64,000 nt of DNA from Hymenobacter norwichensis DSM 15439 (GTDB lineage Bacteria; Bacteroidota; Bacteroidia; Cytophagales; Hymenobacteraceae), in the NCBI RefSeq assembly GCF_000420705.1, contig NZ_ATVL01000007.1, forward strand, positions 62,001 through 126,000, in the 5' to 3' direction. Numbering within the stretch: the first letter of the stretch is position 1; every line of letters starts with the position of its first letter. Below the pieces are notes generated by a model. The model had not been told where the DNA came from and ran no database searches. It saw nothing but the letters and a program-made list of their open reading frames with translations. The translations under genes were made by a program, and so were the position numbers. Below, in pieces: positions 8,130 through 17,305 of this stretch.

Positions 8130-10553
8130 TTAGTTGCTTTTAAGCGTTACCGTAGCTGGCGCAAGGCCGTCGGCGGTGGCTTGGATGGTGATGGTGCCGC
8201 CTTTTTCGGTGGTCTGGATGATGGCCAGGCACATGCCGTTGTAGGCTTTGCGGGAGTCGGCTTTGAAGGGTTCGAGGCTGGCCTGGTAGCCGTTATCCAC
8301 GCCGGCCACAAAGCCGGGGCCGCTGACGGCGAACTTCACCAGGTTGGCGGCGGCGGGCACCAGGTTGCCGGCGGCATCCAGCACCCGCACCGTCAGAAAC
8401 GACAGGTCTTTGCCATCGGCTTGCAGCTTGCTCCGGTCGGCGGTTAGCTCGATTTTGGCGGCTGGGCCGGCGGTGCTGATGGTGCGCGTCAGGACGGTTT
8501 GGCCCGCCTTGCGCGATACGGCTTGCAGCGTGCCGGGGGCGTAGGGCACGCGCCAGAATACGTGCAGGTCGTTGGGGGCTTTCTTTTTGGTGCCGAGCGA
8601 CTTGCCGTTCAGGAACAGCTCCACTTCATCGGCTTGGTTGTAGTAGGCCCACACATCCACGGTCTGGCCGGACTGCCAGTTCCAATGCGGCAGCAGGCGC
8701 AGCACGGGCTGGGTGGTCCACTCGCTCTGGTACAGATAGTAAGCGTCTTTGGGGAAGCCGGCCAAGTCGATGATACCGAAATAGGAGCTGTGCGCTGGCC
8801 AGGGGTAGGGCAGCGGCTCACCGAGGTAGTCGAAGCCGCTCCACACGAAGGTGCCGGTCAGGTGCGGGTTCTGCTTGATGGCGCCCCAGGCGGCTTCGTG
8901 GGTGGCACCCCAGTATGGGCGGGCGTTGTCGTAGCTGGAAGCCGTGAAGTCAGGGTTGCCGGTGGTGAGCTTGGTTTTGCCGTCCAGGGGCCACACGCGG
9001 ACACTGTCGGAAGGCATATCATAGTGCCCGCGGGTTTCGAAGGCCGCCGCGGTTTCAGTGGCCAGGAAGATTTGACCGGGAAAGCGTTGGGGCAGCTTGG
9101 GGTATTCCGCGTGCTTGTAGTTGAAGCTCAGCACATCGAGCACGCCGGCCTGGCTGATGAAGTTCTTGTCGGGCTCCTGCTCCGTAAGGGCCGACGTGAC
9201 AGGCCGAGTGGAGTCGAGGCGCTTCACGGTGGCGGTCAGCTCGCGGGCCAGGCGGGTGCCGGTGCTGTCGAACTGCTCCCTGATTTCGTTGCCGATGCTC
9301 CACATGAACACGCTCGGGTGGTTCCGGTCGCGGAGCACCATGTCTTCCAGGTCGCGGCGGTGCCACTGCTTGAAGTCGAGGTGGTAGTCTTTGCCGTTCT
9401 TCTTTTTCTGCCACATGTCGAAGGCCTCGTCCATCACCAGAAAGCCCATCCGGTCGCAGAGGTCGAGCAGTTCGGGCGCGGGCGGGTTGTGCGACATCCG
9501 AATGGCGTTGCAGCCCATAGCCCGCAGGATTTCCAGCTGCCGCTCGGCGGCCCGCACGTTGAAAGCCGCCCCCAGCGACCCCAAATCATGGTGCTGATTG
9601 ACGCCCTGAATGCGCAGCACCTGGCCGTTCAGCAGAAAACCCTGCGGCCCAAACACAGCCGTACGCACGCCCAGTGGCGTCTCGTAGGAGTCTATGGCCT
9701 TCTTCCCGCGCAGTACGGTGGTCTGCACCCGGTACAGATAGGGCCGCGTGGTTGACCACAGCTGCGGGTTGCTGAGGCTGAGGGACTGCGCCACGCGGGT
9801 GGTCGAATCGGTCAGGCGGATGTTTTGGGTGAACTGCCGGGCCACCTCCTTGCCTTGCGCATCCAGCACCACCGTTTGCAGGTTCACGGGCGCTTGCCCA
9901 CCCGCCGTGTTACGAATTTGCGTTTGCACAGCCACCGTGGCAGCGGCGGCGCTAATCCGCGGCGTCGTCACGAAAGTGCCCCAGTGGTCCACGGCTACGG
10001 CGTTGGTGGTGACCAGCCGCACGTTGCGGTAGATGCCCGAGCCGGAATACCAGCGCGAGTTCGGCTGGGCCGAGTTATCGACGCGCACGGCCAGCACGTT
10101 GGGCTGCCCGGCGGGGCGCAGGTGGGGCGTCAGGTCGTAGCGGAAGGAAATGTAGCCGTTGGGGCGGTGCCCCAGCAGGTGGCCGTTCACCCACACGTCG
10201 CTGTGCTGGTACACCCCATCAAACTCGATGTAGACGCGCTTATCCTTAGTAGCGGGCAGCGTGAACGTTTTGCGGTACCAGCCGATGCCGGTGGGCAGGC
10301 CGCCGCCCTCGGGTTTGGCGGGGTTCTTCTCATCGAATTTACCCTCGATGCTCCAATCGTGCGGCAAAGTCAGCTGCCGCCAGCCGGCATCGTTGAAAGC
10401 CGCTTCTTTGGCCTGCGCCTCGTCGCCGAGCAAGAACTTCCAGCCCTTGTTGAACTCCGCCACCACCCGCCCAGCTGGCCGCGGCTTGGCATCGGCAGCT
10501 TGCCGGGTACCGAGCAATAACAGCAGCAATAGTAAGGGGAGGAGACGGGGCAT
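8130..10553 (-). CDS. GH2 beta-galactosidase with DUF4982-type tail
   Basis: An 807-residue secreted glycoside hydrolase of family 2. The N-terminus has a strong signal peptide (MPRLLPLLLLLLLLGT). A jelly-roll domain (about 35-200), an immunoglobulin-like domain, and a TIM barrel follow. The acid/base Glu is about residue 423 (SIGNEIREQ) and the nucleophile about 500 (LATETAAAFETRG). After the barrel come the segment GTFVWSGFDYLGEP and a DUF4982/invasin-like beta tail. It resembles polysaccharide-locus galactosidases of Bacteroidota more than classical LacZ. Its stop is 8 bases before the second GH2 gene, so both are co-transcribed. Substrate linkage cannot be read directly. Confidence 0.9.
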   Translation of the reverse strand: MPRLLPLLLLLLLLGTRQAADAKPRPAGRVVAEFNKGWKFLLGDEAQAKEAAFNDAGWRQLTLPHDWSIEGKFDEKNPAKPEGGGLPTGIGWYRKTFTLPATKDKRVYIEFDGVYQHSDVWVNGHLLGHRPNGYISFRYDLTPHLRPAGQPNVLAVRVDNSAQPNSRWYSGSGIYRNVRLVTTNAVAVDHWGTFVTTPRISAAAATVAVQTQIRNTAGGQAPVNLQTVVLDAQGKEVARQFTQNIRLTDSTTRVAQSLSLSNPQLWSTTRPYLYRVQTTVLRGKKAIDSYETPLGVRTAVFGPQGFLLNGQVLRIQGVNQHHDLGSLGAAFNVRAAERQLEILRAMGCNAIRMSHNPPAPELLDLCDRMGFLVMDEAFDMWQKKKNGKDYHLDFKQWHRRDLEDMVLRDRNHPSVFMWSIGNEIREQFDSTGTRLARELTATVKRLDSTRPVTSALTEQEPDKNFISQAGVLDVLSFNYKHAEYPKLPQRFPGQIFLATETAAAFETRGHYDMPSDSVRVWPLDGKTKLTTGNPDFTASSYDNARPYWGATHEAAWGAIKQNPHLTGTFVWSGFDYLGEPLPYPWPAHSSYFGIIDLAGFPKDAYYLYQSEWTTQPVLRLLPHWNWQSGQTVDVWAYYNQADEVELFLNGKSLGTKKKAPNDLHVFWRVPYAPGTLQAVSRKAGQTVLTRTISTAGPAAKIELTADRSKLQADGKDLSFLTVRVLDAAGNLVPAAANLVKFAVSGPGFVAGVDNGYQASLEPFKADSRKAYNGMCLAIIQTTEKGGTITIQATADGLAPATVTLKSN

Positions 10554-10588
10554 AGGGTGTGTAGTTATGTCAGTCAGAAAAGTCGTTT

Positions 10589-10683
10589 GTCATGCAGAGC
10601 GCAGCGAAGCATCTCGCGTGCTGATGTTAGGTTAGTAATCCTGCGTCAGCAGGCGAGATGCTTCGGCTGCGCCTCTGCATGAC
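10589..10683. repeat. Palindromic intergenic repeat, family A, copy 3 (chimeric arms)
   Basis: The left arm has the AGCGCAGCG variant of copy 2 and the right arm the GGCTGCGCC variant of copy 1, so the hairpin has internal mismatches. The loop keeps TTAGTAATC. The right end lies 3 bases from the next stop codon. This looks like a recombinant between two subtypes. Confidence 0.88.
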
Positions 10684-10686
10684 GGC

Positions 10687-11841
10687 CTACTTAGCATCGG
10701 CTTTTTCGGCTTTCGGTTTCTTCACGGGTGGGGCGATGAACGTGAGCTTGCTTTTGCCCAGGTCTTTGGAGGTGGCCACGGCAATGCCGCGCTGGTCGGG
10801 CTTGTTTACGGCGCAGTAGTAGTGGTACACCACGCCTTTGTGCTTTACCACAAACGACTTATGCGCGAACAGCTCGTCGTAGGGTTCGGAGGGCTCGATT
10901 AGGTTGGCGCCGGACCAGTCGGTCCAGGTTTTTAGGTCGTAGGAGCAGGCGAAGCGGTTCACGGCGCCTGATACGCCGGGGTAGAAGGCGCCGAAATAGA
11001 ACATCACATACAGGCCCTTTTCCACCTGGTCCATCTGCTGGATGTAGGCGTCGCCGGTGATGCCTTTGTGGTGGTTGACCACCGGGTTGCGCAGGTAGCG
11101 GCTCCAGTTTTTCATGTCGTCCGACACGGCCATACCGATGCGCTCGGCCCCGCGCTTGGTGTCCAGGGAGTCGCCGTTGGCGTTGTAGTACATCACGAAA
11201 GGGTGGCCGGTCAGCTTGCTCTTGTCCCAGATAACCGAGCTTTTATAGATGGTGTGGTTTTCCCACCAGCGCACGTCCTTGTCGTCGGGGCGCAGCACGG
11301 GCTGGGGCAGGCGCTGCCACTGGTGCACGGTGGTCGGGTCCTGGTTGGTGTAGGCCATGCCGATGGATAGCAGCCCCTTCTCGTAGCCCCGCGACTTACC
11401 CCCGAAATACGACATCCAATACTTGCCCTGGTAAGGCTGCCACTCGTAGCTGCCGCCCCATTTATAGTCCTGTAAGGCCACGTAGCCGGCTTTCTGGTTG
11501 GTATCCCAGTCGGCGGTGTCGGTGAAGGCCATGATTTTGCCCTTGGTTTCCCACTTCAGCAGGTCCTTGCTTTGGGCCAGCCAGGTTTCGTAGCCGCGCC
11601 CATCGTAAATGATGTAGGTCATCCACCACTGCCCATTTTTGCGGAACACACTCGGGCAGTCCATCTTCTTCTGGTTGTCGTCGGTTACCAGTACCAGCCC
11701 GTACTTGTGGGGCGTTTTTACTTCCTCGTACACCTTCTGCATCACCGCGGCCGGCACCTCTTTGGGCTTGCCAGCTTGCGCATGGGCGTACGTCTGGCTG
11801 AGGCAGGCGAGGAGAAGTAAGCAGGCGGATTTCAGTTTCAT
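10687..11841 (-). CDS. Secreted GH43/GH32-like beta-propeller glycosidase
   Basis: A 384-residue protein with signal peptide (MKLKSACLLLLACLSQ, cleavage near AHAQ). ATG 11841 was chosen because it starts the signal peptide; the frame remains open 12 codons upstream. Blocks such as KKMDCPSVFRKNGQWWMTY, YETWLAQSKDLLKWE and RFACSYDLKTWTDW are typical of the five-bladed propeller glycosidases (GH43, GH32, GH117 and relatives), with DCPSVF at the first-blade Asp. The exact family is not certain. It lies between the GH78 and GH2 genes on the same strand and probably trims side chains of the same glycan. Confidence 0.78.
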   Translation of the reverse strand: MKLKSACLLLLACLSQTYAHAQAGKPKEVPAAVMQKVYEEVKTPHKYGLVLVTDDNQKKMDCPSVFRKNGQWWMTYIIYDGRGYETWLAQSKDLLKWETKGKIMAFTDTADWDTNQKAGYVALQDYKWGGSYEWQPYQGKYWMSYFGGKSRGYEKGLLSIGMAYTNQDPTTVHQWQRLPQPVLRPDDKDVRWWENHTIYKSSVIWDKSKLTGHPFVMYYNANGDSLDTKRGAERIGMAVSDDMKNWSRYLRNPVVNHHKGITGDAYIQQMDQVEKGLYVMFYFGAFYPGVSGAVNRFACSYDLKTWTDWSGANLIEPSEPYDELFAHKSFVVKHKGVVYHYYCAVNKPDQRGIAVATSKDLGKSKLTFIAPPVKKPKAEKADAK

Positions 11842-11872
11842 GCGGGAAAAGTTTTCAGTCTTCAAATCGTCT

Positions 11873-11965
11873 GTCATGCTGAGCTTGTCGAAGCATCTCG
11901 CGTGCTGACGTTGAGTTAGTAATCCAGCATCAGCACGCGAGATGCTTCGGCAAGCTCAGCATGAC
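11873..11965. repeat. Palindromic intergenic repeat, family A, copy 4
   Basis: Arms 11873-11908 and 11930-11965 are 36 bp with one difference; the loop contains TTAGTAATC. The arm variant reads GAGCTTGTCG. The right end is 3 bases from the rhamnosidase stop codon. Confidence 0.9.
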
Positions 11966-11968
11966 GTT

Positions 11969-14788
11969 CTATTCTAGCTGTTGACTGACTGTGAAATGGT
12001 AAGTGCCCGAACCTGTTTGGATGCGGGCTTTGCCGTTTTCAATGCCCAGCAGCTTGAGTTCCGGGTAGCGCGCCAGTGGCTGTGTGCCTTCCAGAATGGT
12101 GGAAGCAGTCGTGGCTGGCAGGTAGATGGTAGCGGTGGTGTTGGCCGGAATAGTGGTCGTCAGCTCGAAGTTGGTGGCGGTTTTCTTCCACTCGCTTTTG
12201 ATTGGGCCGTAGGGCGAATGATGGCTGGCGGTGGCGCTGGTAACGTCGCCCACCGGCTCGGGCCGGATATTGATCTTGTTGAACGCCACGGCATCGGCGG
12301 CCGGTTGAATCCCGGCCAAGCCGCCGTAAAACCATTCCTGCAAGTGCCCCAGCATTAGGTGGTTGTTGGATACCGTGGGCAGCGCCGCCCACGACTCGGT
12401 GAGGGCCGTGGCGCCATGGGCCAGCTGGTAGCCGTAGCCGGGCACGTCGGCGCGGTTGTTCATAGCGAAGATGACGTCGGAGTGGCCGGCGTCTTCCAGC
12501 ACCCGCAGTAGGTAACGGTAGCCAATGTCGCCGGCCGTGAGGGCGTTGTTGCGGCTGCGGATATCCTGCACGATGTTCTCTACCACGGCGGCCTTGTAGG
12601 CGGGCTCTACCAAACCCATGTACACGGCCATGGCGTTGGCGGCCTGGCTACCGGTGGCGTACTGCTTGGTGCTGGGGTTGAAGAACTTCTGGTTGAAAGC
12701 AGCCCGAACTTCGGCGGCCAGCTTCTCATAGGTGGCGGCCTCCTGCGGCTTGCCGAGCAGGCGCGCCACCTGGCTTAGAATTGTGAGGTCGTAATAATAG
12801 GTGGCGGTGCCGGTTACGCCCATGGGGGTTTGCTGCGAGGTGCCTGGCGGCTTGGGGCCCAGGTCGTACCAGTCGCCGAGGCCCTGGCTGAGGATGTGAC
12901 CCTGGGCCTTGGTGCCGAGGTAGGCGACGTAGCGCTGCATCATGGGGTAGCTGCTTTCGAGCACCTGCTGGTCGCCGTACCACTGGTACACGTACCAGGG
13001 CAGGATGATGCTGGCGCTGCCCCACTCCGGCGAGTCGCGGAACATGTCGCCGCCCCACTCGAACTTCACGTACTCGGGTGCAATTTCCGGTACCAGCCCG
13101 CTGGGCAGCTGTGAGGCTTGCATGTCGGCAATGGTCTTGCGGCAGAGCGTGGCAATGTCGTAGCGGTAGCGGATGGAGGCGCCCATCAGGTGGGTTTCTT
13201 CCAGCCAGCCTAGCTTCTCACGGTGCGGACAATCGGTAAACACGCTGGCCATGTTGCTCTTGATAGACCAGTCAATCAGCGTGTTGGTGCGGTTGAACAG
13301 GCCGTTGGAACACGCAAATTCCCCCACTGCCGGCGCGGCGTTGCGGGTGTGCAGGCTGGTGAGTTTGAGCACCACTGGCCGGCTGTTGGGGTTGGTTTGG
13401 CCCTTCGGCACGCCACCTTCCAGCTGGGCGTACCGGAAACCGTAGTAGCTGAAGCGAGGCCGCCAGGTTTCCACGCCACTGCCGCGCAGTACATACGTGA
13501 AATAGTAGGGTCGTCCGCTGTTCTTCTGGTTTACGGTGCCATCGGCGGCCAGTAGCTCGGCCGGCGTGATGCGTACCGTGTCACCGGCGTGGCCCTGCAC
13601 TTGCAGCTCGATGATGCCCGAGGCGTTCTGCCCGAAGTCGTACACCCACTTGCCGGGCTGGGCTGGCGTAATTTTCTGGCTGCCAAACGTTTCGTGGACT
13701 TTCAGCGGCTCGGCCATCTGTGCTTTCAGTTCGGTGGGGCCGCTCGTCAGCACCACTGGTTTCCAGGCGGTATCGTTGAAGCGCGGGGCGTCCCAGCCGG
13801 GCTGTTCCAGCGTGGCGTTGTAGTCCTCGCCGCCGTAGATGCTGCTGAAAGTGACCGGACCGGCCGCCGTTTTCCAGCTGGCGTCGCTCACCATGCTTTC
13901 CGAGGTGCCATCCCGGTAGTCGAGCACCACGCGGCACAGCAGCTTGGGGTAGCCAAAGGCCGATTTGAGCTTGCGGAAGCGGTTTTTCACCGGCGGCACG
14001 TAATAGAAGCCGTTGCCTAGCAGCACGCCCACCGTGTTCGTGCCCTTGCGTAGCTGTTCGGTCACATCAAAGGTCACGTACTGCGCCTGCTTGTCGAATT
14101 TGGTCCAGGCGGGGTCGAGGAAGTGGTTGCCGACTTTCTGCCCGTTCAGGTGCAGCTCAAACTGGCCCAGCCCGCACACGTAGGCCGTGGCGCGTTGCAG
14201 CTTCTTGGGCACCGTGAAATCCTTGCGCAACAGGGGTAGCACGTTGGTCCCGAGGTAGTCGTCTTTTTTGCCGTCCAAGGGCAGCACGTTCACCCGCTCG
14301 GCGGGCAGCTCTTCGTAGGCTATCCATTGCGCGCCCTGCCAGTCGGCGGCCGACAGCAACCCCATCTGCCAGCGAGCCGGCTTGCTCCACGAGGAGGCGT
14401 TGCCGTGGTTGTCCCACGTCATCACCTTCCAATAGTAGGTTTTGGTGGCTTGCAAAGCCGGCCCAGCGTAGGGTACCTGAATGGAAGCACCGGACGTTAC
14501 TTTCTGCGAATCCCAGATGGTACCGGTGTTTTTGGCGAAACTTTTCTCGTTGTCGGCCACCAGAATGCGGTAGGCCGTTTGGGTGGTGTTTCGCTGGCTA
14601 GAGGTCAGTTCCCAACTGAAGTTAGGCTTTGGGGTTTCAACACCCAATGGCTGCTGTTGGTAGACGCACTTCAAGTTGGTGGTGGCCAGCTGCTGCGCAT
14701 CAGAGGGCTGGTGGGCTGCCACCAGAATAGCCGCCACTATAGATAGTGCTAAAGACTTGTTGAAACGTAGAAAACAATTCAGGGTCAT
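11969..14788 (-). CDS. GH78 alpha-L-rhamnosidase
   Basis: A 939-residue protein with an N-terminal signal peptide (hydrophobic stretch near residues 12-25, cleavage near PSDAQQ). Domains in order are an immunoglobulin-like segment, the Bac_rhamnosid_N beta domain (AYVCGLGQFELHLNGQKVG), a second beta domain, the alpha/alpha-six barrel and a C-terminal beta domain. The family motif appears as FTDCPHREKLGWLEE, with acidic residues at the catalytic region. It removes terminal L-rhamnose, as in pectic rhamnogalacturonan, from oligosaccharides or glycosides. It is first in a same-strand block of glycosidases, which suggests a rhamnose- and galactose-bearing plant glycan as target. No SusC/SusD pair is present in the window. 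Confidence 0.93.
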   Translation of the reverse strand: MTLNCFLRFNKSLALSIVAAILVAAHQPSDAQQLATTNLKCVYQQQPLGVETPKPNFSWELTSSQRNTTQTAYRILVADNEKSFAKNTGTIWDSQKVTSGASIQVPYAGPALQATKTYYWKVMTWDNHGNASSWSKPARWQMGLLSAADWQGAQWIAYEELPAERVNVLPLDGKKDDYLGTNVLPLLRKDFTVPKKLQRATAYVCGLGQFELHLNGQKVGNHFLDPAWTKFDKQAQYVTFDVTEQLRKGTNTVGVLLGNGFYYVPPVKNRFRKLKSAFGYPKLLCRVVLDYRDGTSESMVSDASWKTAAGPVTFSSIYGGEDYNATLEQPGWDAPRFNDTAWKPVVLTSGPTELKAQMAEPLKVHETFGSQKITPAQPGKWVYDFGQNASGIIELQVQGHAGDTVRITPAELLAADGTVNQKNSGRPYYFTYVLRGSGVETWRPRFSYYGFRYAQLEGGVPKGQTNPNSRPVVLKLTSLHTRNAAPAVGEFACSNGLFNRTNTLIDWSIKSNMASVFTDCPHREKLGWLEETHLMGASIRYRYDIATLCRKTIADMQASQLPSGLVPEIAPEYVKFEWGGDMFRDSPEWGSASIILPWYVYQWYGDQQVLESSYPMMQRYVAYLGTKAQGHILSQGLGDWYDLGPKPPGTSQQTPMGVTGTATYYYDLTILSQVARLLGKPQEAATYEKLAAEVRAAFNQKFFNPSTKQYATGSQAANAMAVYMGLVEPAYKAAVVENIVQDIRSRNNALTAGDIGYRYLLRVLEDAGHSDVIFAMNNRADVPGYGYQLAHGATALTESWAALPTVSNNHLMLGHLQEWFYGGLAGIQPAADAVAFNKINIRPEPVGDVTSATASHHSPYGPIKSEWKKTATNFELTTTIPANTTATIYLPATTASTILEGTQPLARYPELKLLGIENGKARIQTGSGTYHFTVSQQLE

Positions 14789-14906
14789 TGCTTTACGTTC
14801 TGTCGGGTGGGTGGGAGAGGGCGGTTGGCGTGAGTAACTGAGCAGAGAATACCTAGAAATAATCGGAGTATAGAGTGGTTTTAATACAAGTAAGTAGTGG
14901 TATCTG

Positions 14907-14914
14907 CAAATTTA
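14907..14914 (-). promoter_or_regulatory. Possible Bacteroidota -7 box upstream of the glycosidase block
   Basis: Read on the minus strand the site is TAAATTTG, a perfect TAnnTTTG match about 118 bases before the rhamnosidase start. I see no good TTG at the -33 position, so support is weak. Confidence 0.3.
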
Positions 14915-15283
14915 GAGTTCCTACTGCCGCGGCTGTCCTCCTCTTTGGCATCTTGTTGTAGGATGTTAGCATAGCGGCCAAAACGCGGAAAAACCGTGAA
15001 TAGCCTAAGTGAATCCCGTTTTTGCCGCACGCGCAACTCATTTGGTGCGCCCCAGAAATCCAGCGTCCGCTGCTGCCACTCTCCTAAGGCCACAGACTGC
15101 CGGAATCAATCCATACTATTCGATACGCCCGCAAAGTGTATCGTTGGCTTGCAGGAATAGCCCATGCTAATATCTTACAGTAAGCAGCTTGTGAGCGGTC
15201 GGTGCTTGCCGCGGACAGCCACAGCATAAGACCTGCTAGGTTGATGGTAAGTGAGGCTGCTTCTACCGTCAGGCCTATCACGC

Positions 15284-15320
15284 AACAAGGCCGGCCCCAA
15301 TTGCTAGGACCGGCCTTGTG
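15284..15320 (-). terminator. Hairpin terminator after the 130-residue hypothetical gene
   Basis: CAAGGCCGG pairs with CCGGCCTTG across a 15-base loop, 25 bases after the stop codon at 15345. No long T run follows on the minus strand. Confidence 0.5.
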
Positions 15321-15344
15321 TAGGTTGGTAAGCTGGTTGTTGGG

Positions 15345-15737
15345 TTAGTGCACGATGCGCAGCTCATATTGGGGTTCTGCGTCTGTAGAGCCCGCTACGC
15401 GGAATGCGCCCACCCGGCTGGGGCCGTAGCCGAGGTTCACCTTCACCCACTCGTCGCGGACGGGCAGCAGGTTGATGATTTCCTGGCGCAGTATGGCCTG
15501 GTCGTCGCGCAGGTTGAGTAGCTCGTTGTGCACTTCGTCGGCATGTTGGTCGAAGCTGCCGGTGGGCGGGCGTTGCTCGAAAGAGTTGGCGGAGGCTTGC
15601 TCGTCGGCTTCCACTGCGGGCAGGTTGGATTGCTTAACCTCTGCCCGTTGCAGCTCCTTTTCGGCAGTTAGGTAGGCAGCTAGTTTGTCTTCGAGCGGTT
15701 GCAGGCTGGGGTTGAGGTAGTCGAGGTTGCTGGACAT
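15345..15737 (-). CDS. Hypothetical protein, 130 residues
   Basis: I do not recognise a family. The start at ATG 15737 (MSSNLDYLNPSLQPLED) was preferred over an upstream extension that runs through a repeat. The protein has no signal peptide or membrane segment. It is rich in Glu, Gln and Leu with a likely helical middle (EVHNELLNLRDDQAILRQE), followed by a short beta-like end (YELRIVH). Such a layout fits a small cytoplasmic coiled-coil protein. A hairpin terminator follows. It is transcribed divergently from the methyltransferase. Confidence 0.7.
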   Translation of the reverse strand: MSSNLDYLNPSLQPLEDKLAAYLTAEKELQRAEVKQSNLPAVEADEQASANSFEQRPPTGSFDQHADEVHNELLNLRDDQAILRQEIINLLPVRDEWVKVNLGYGPSRVGAFRVAGSTDAEPQYELRIVH

Positions 15738-15803
15738 AAAGGCAGGACGAAAGGATGTGGTCTGAAACCCACAACGCAGCCCAGCCGTGGAAGGATACAT
15801 ACT

Positions 15804-15923
15804 GGTGAAGTTGTGAGATGGTGAAATTGCGAGTTGACGTTCTGCTGGCACAGTTCTGCGCAAGCGGCGCGGTTCGAACGTCAAACTCACCAGTTCACAA
15901 TTTCACTACCTCACCACTTCACC
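15804..15923. repeat. Imperfect inverted repeat built on GTGA-rich units
   Basis: The left arm (15804-15842) consists of GGTGAAG / TGTGAGAT / GGTGAAAT units ending GACGTTC. The right arm (15876-15923) reads the inverse, starting GAACGTC and ending CTTCACC. It lies between two divergent genes and pushes open frames into both, which is why upstream start codons were not used. Confidence 0.7.
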
Positions 15924-15980
15924 ATTGCCGTACTTTGTAGCGCCGACGCGGTGTTGGCGCTTTCTGTTTGTATTTCATTT

Positions 15981-16733
15981 ATGTCCGTTCCCCATCCCGA
16001 CCCGCTGGGTCATGCTTTGCTCGATTATCAGCAGGGCCAGCTCGATGCTACCATCACCGTACTCAGCAACGTGGCCGAAGAAGAGCCGCTGCCGGCCAGC
16101 TACTTTTTCCGCAGCCTGTGGGAGATGCCCGAACTAGAGCGCGAGGCGCTGGAAGAGTGCCGCGGCTACGTGCTCGACCTAGGCGGCGGCGCGGGCTGCC
16201 ACGCGCTTGAGCTACAGGAGCGAGGCTTCCAAGTGAAATCCATTGACGTCTCGGAAGGGGCGGTGCGGGTAATGCAGGCCCGCGGCGTGCGGGAAGTGGC
16301 CTTGCACAACATCTTCGACGTAAAGCCCGACGTCACCAAATACGACACGCTGCTCATGCTCATGAATGGCCTGGGACTAGTGGGAACGTTGGAAGGGCTA
16401 GAGAAATTTCTGGAGCGCGCCAAAACCCTGCTGGCCCCCGGCGGCCAAATCCTGGCTACGTCCTCCGACATTAGCTACCTCTACGAAGACGAAGATGGCG
16501 CCCTGGTTTTCGACCTCAATGGCCCCTACTACGGCGAGGTGGAGTACACCATGAGCTACGACACCCAAACCGGCCACGTATTTCATTGGTTGTTTGCCGA
16601 TGCTAGCATCATGCAGGACTACGCCGAGCAGGCCGGCTACGAAGTGGAATACCTGGGCGAAGACGAACAGCAGCAGTACCTAGTGCGGCTTACGTTGCGG
16701 CCGGAGCGCGAAGCCCAAAACCAGAACGCCTAA
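15981..16733 (+). CDS. SAM-dependent class I methyltransferase
   Basis: A 250-residue protein with the Rossmann methyltransferase core. Motif I is VLDLGGGAGCHALEL (about residues 70-84), followed by the acidic residue of motif II in VKSIDVSEG and the later block TLLMLMNGLGLVGTLEGL. ATG 15981 gives MSVPHPDPLG; the longer frame upstream is repeat sequence. The methyl acceptor is unknown. The thioesterase gene starts 33 bases after the stop, so the two may be co-transcribed. Confidence 0.88.
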   Translation: MSVPHPDPLGHALLDYQQGQLDATITVLSNVAEEEPLPASYFFRSLWEMPELEREALEECRGYVLDLGGGAGCHALELQERGFQVKSIDVSEGAVRVMQARGVREVALHNIFDVKPDVTKYDTLLMLMNGLGLVGTLEGLEKFLERAKTLLAPGGQILATSSDISYLYEDEDGALVFDLNGPYYGEVEYTMSYDTQTGHVFHWLFADASIMQDYAEQAGYEVEYLGEDEQQQYLVRLTLRPEREAQNQNA

Positions 16734-16766
16734 TCCTTGCTTTCCCCTTTACCTATACTTCGCCAC

Positions 16767-17216
16767 ATGGCCTACGAAAAGACCTTCACCGCCCGCTGGG
16801 CCGACATGGACCCCAACCGGCACATGCGCCACTCCGCCTACACCGACTACGCCGCGCAGGTGCGCCTGGAGTTCCTAGCCGACCAAGGCTACCCCATGCA
16901 GGAGTTTGCCCGCCTCAACATCGGCCCGATTTTGTTTCGCGAAGACACCCGTTTCCTCAAGGAAATCCACCTGAGTGAAACCATCCGCGTGACGGCCGAA
17001 CTGGGCGGTATGAACGAAGACGGTTCGCGGTGGCGCATCATCCACACCATCTACAAAGCCGATGGCCAGGAAGCTGCCGTGGTAGCCGTAGATGGGGCCT
17101 GGCTGGATTTGAGCAAGCGCAAGCTCACCATCCCACCTGCTGAACTCACCGCCGCCTTCAACGACATCACCCGCCACACCAGCTATGCCGACATAGTACG
17201 CGAGCGGCAAGCGTAA
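16767..17216 (+). CDS. Acyl-CoA/ACP thioesterase of the hotdog (4HBT) family
   Basis: A 149-residue protein of the 4-hydroxybenzoyl-CoA thioesterase-like hotdog fold. The N-terminal TARWADMDPNRHMRHSAY block holds the usual Asp and the Asn/His region of the family, and YTDYAAQVRLEFL lies on the central hotdog helix. Length fits the single-domain family. It probably hydrolyses an acyl thioester; the chain is not predictable. It follows the methyltransferase closely and ends before a strong bidirectional terminator. Confidence 0.87.
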   Translation: MAYEKTFTARWADMDPNRHMRHSAYTDYAAQVRLEFLADQGYPMQEFARLNIGPILFREDTRFLKEIHLSETIRVTAELGGMNEDGSRWRIIHTIYKADGQEAAVVAVDGAWLDLSKRKLTIPPAELTAAFNDITRHTSYADIVRERQA

Positions 17217-17236
17217 TTCTCCCGGAGGCATAAGTA

Positions 17237-17279
17237 CTGAAAAGCCCTTGACGCATAGGTAGCGTCAAGGGCTTTTCAG
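17237..17279. terminator. Bidirectional intrinsic terminator
   Basis: An 18-bp stem (CTGAAAAGCCCTTGACGC and its inverse) with a 7-base loop lies between the convergent thioesterase and DinB-like genes. It has A and T tracts on both sides of the core, as expected for termination in both directions. Confidence 0.88.
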
Positions 17280-17305
17280 TTGATGAGCTTACGGTTTGTA
17301 AGAAA

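Larger units (their letters stand above)
14789..15344. other. Intergenic region without a convincing gene
   Basis: This 556-base gap holds only short overlapping frames on the minus strand (the longest about 70 codons) without recognisable motifs. It contains the putative -7 box above and the terminator at 15284-15320. A decayed gene remnant cannot be excluded. Confidence 0.5.

Noticed and set aside
744..14788. Canonical polysaccharide utilisation locus
   Set aside because: Glycosidases are present but there is no SusC/SusD pair or hybrid regulator within the block, so I call it a catabolic block only.
14853..15281. Short overlapping minus-strand frames that look partly protein-like
   Set aside because: They are 62-70 codons, in different frames, and carry no motif; a degraded gene is possible but not supported.
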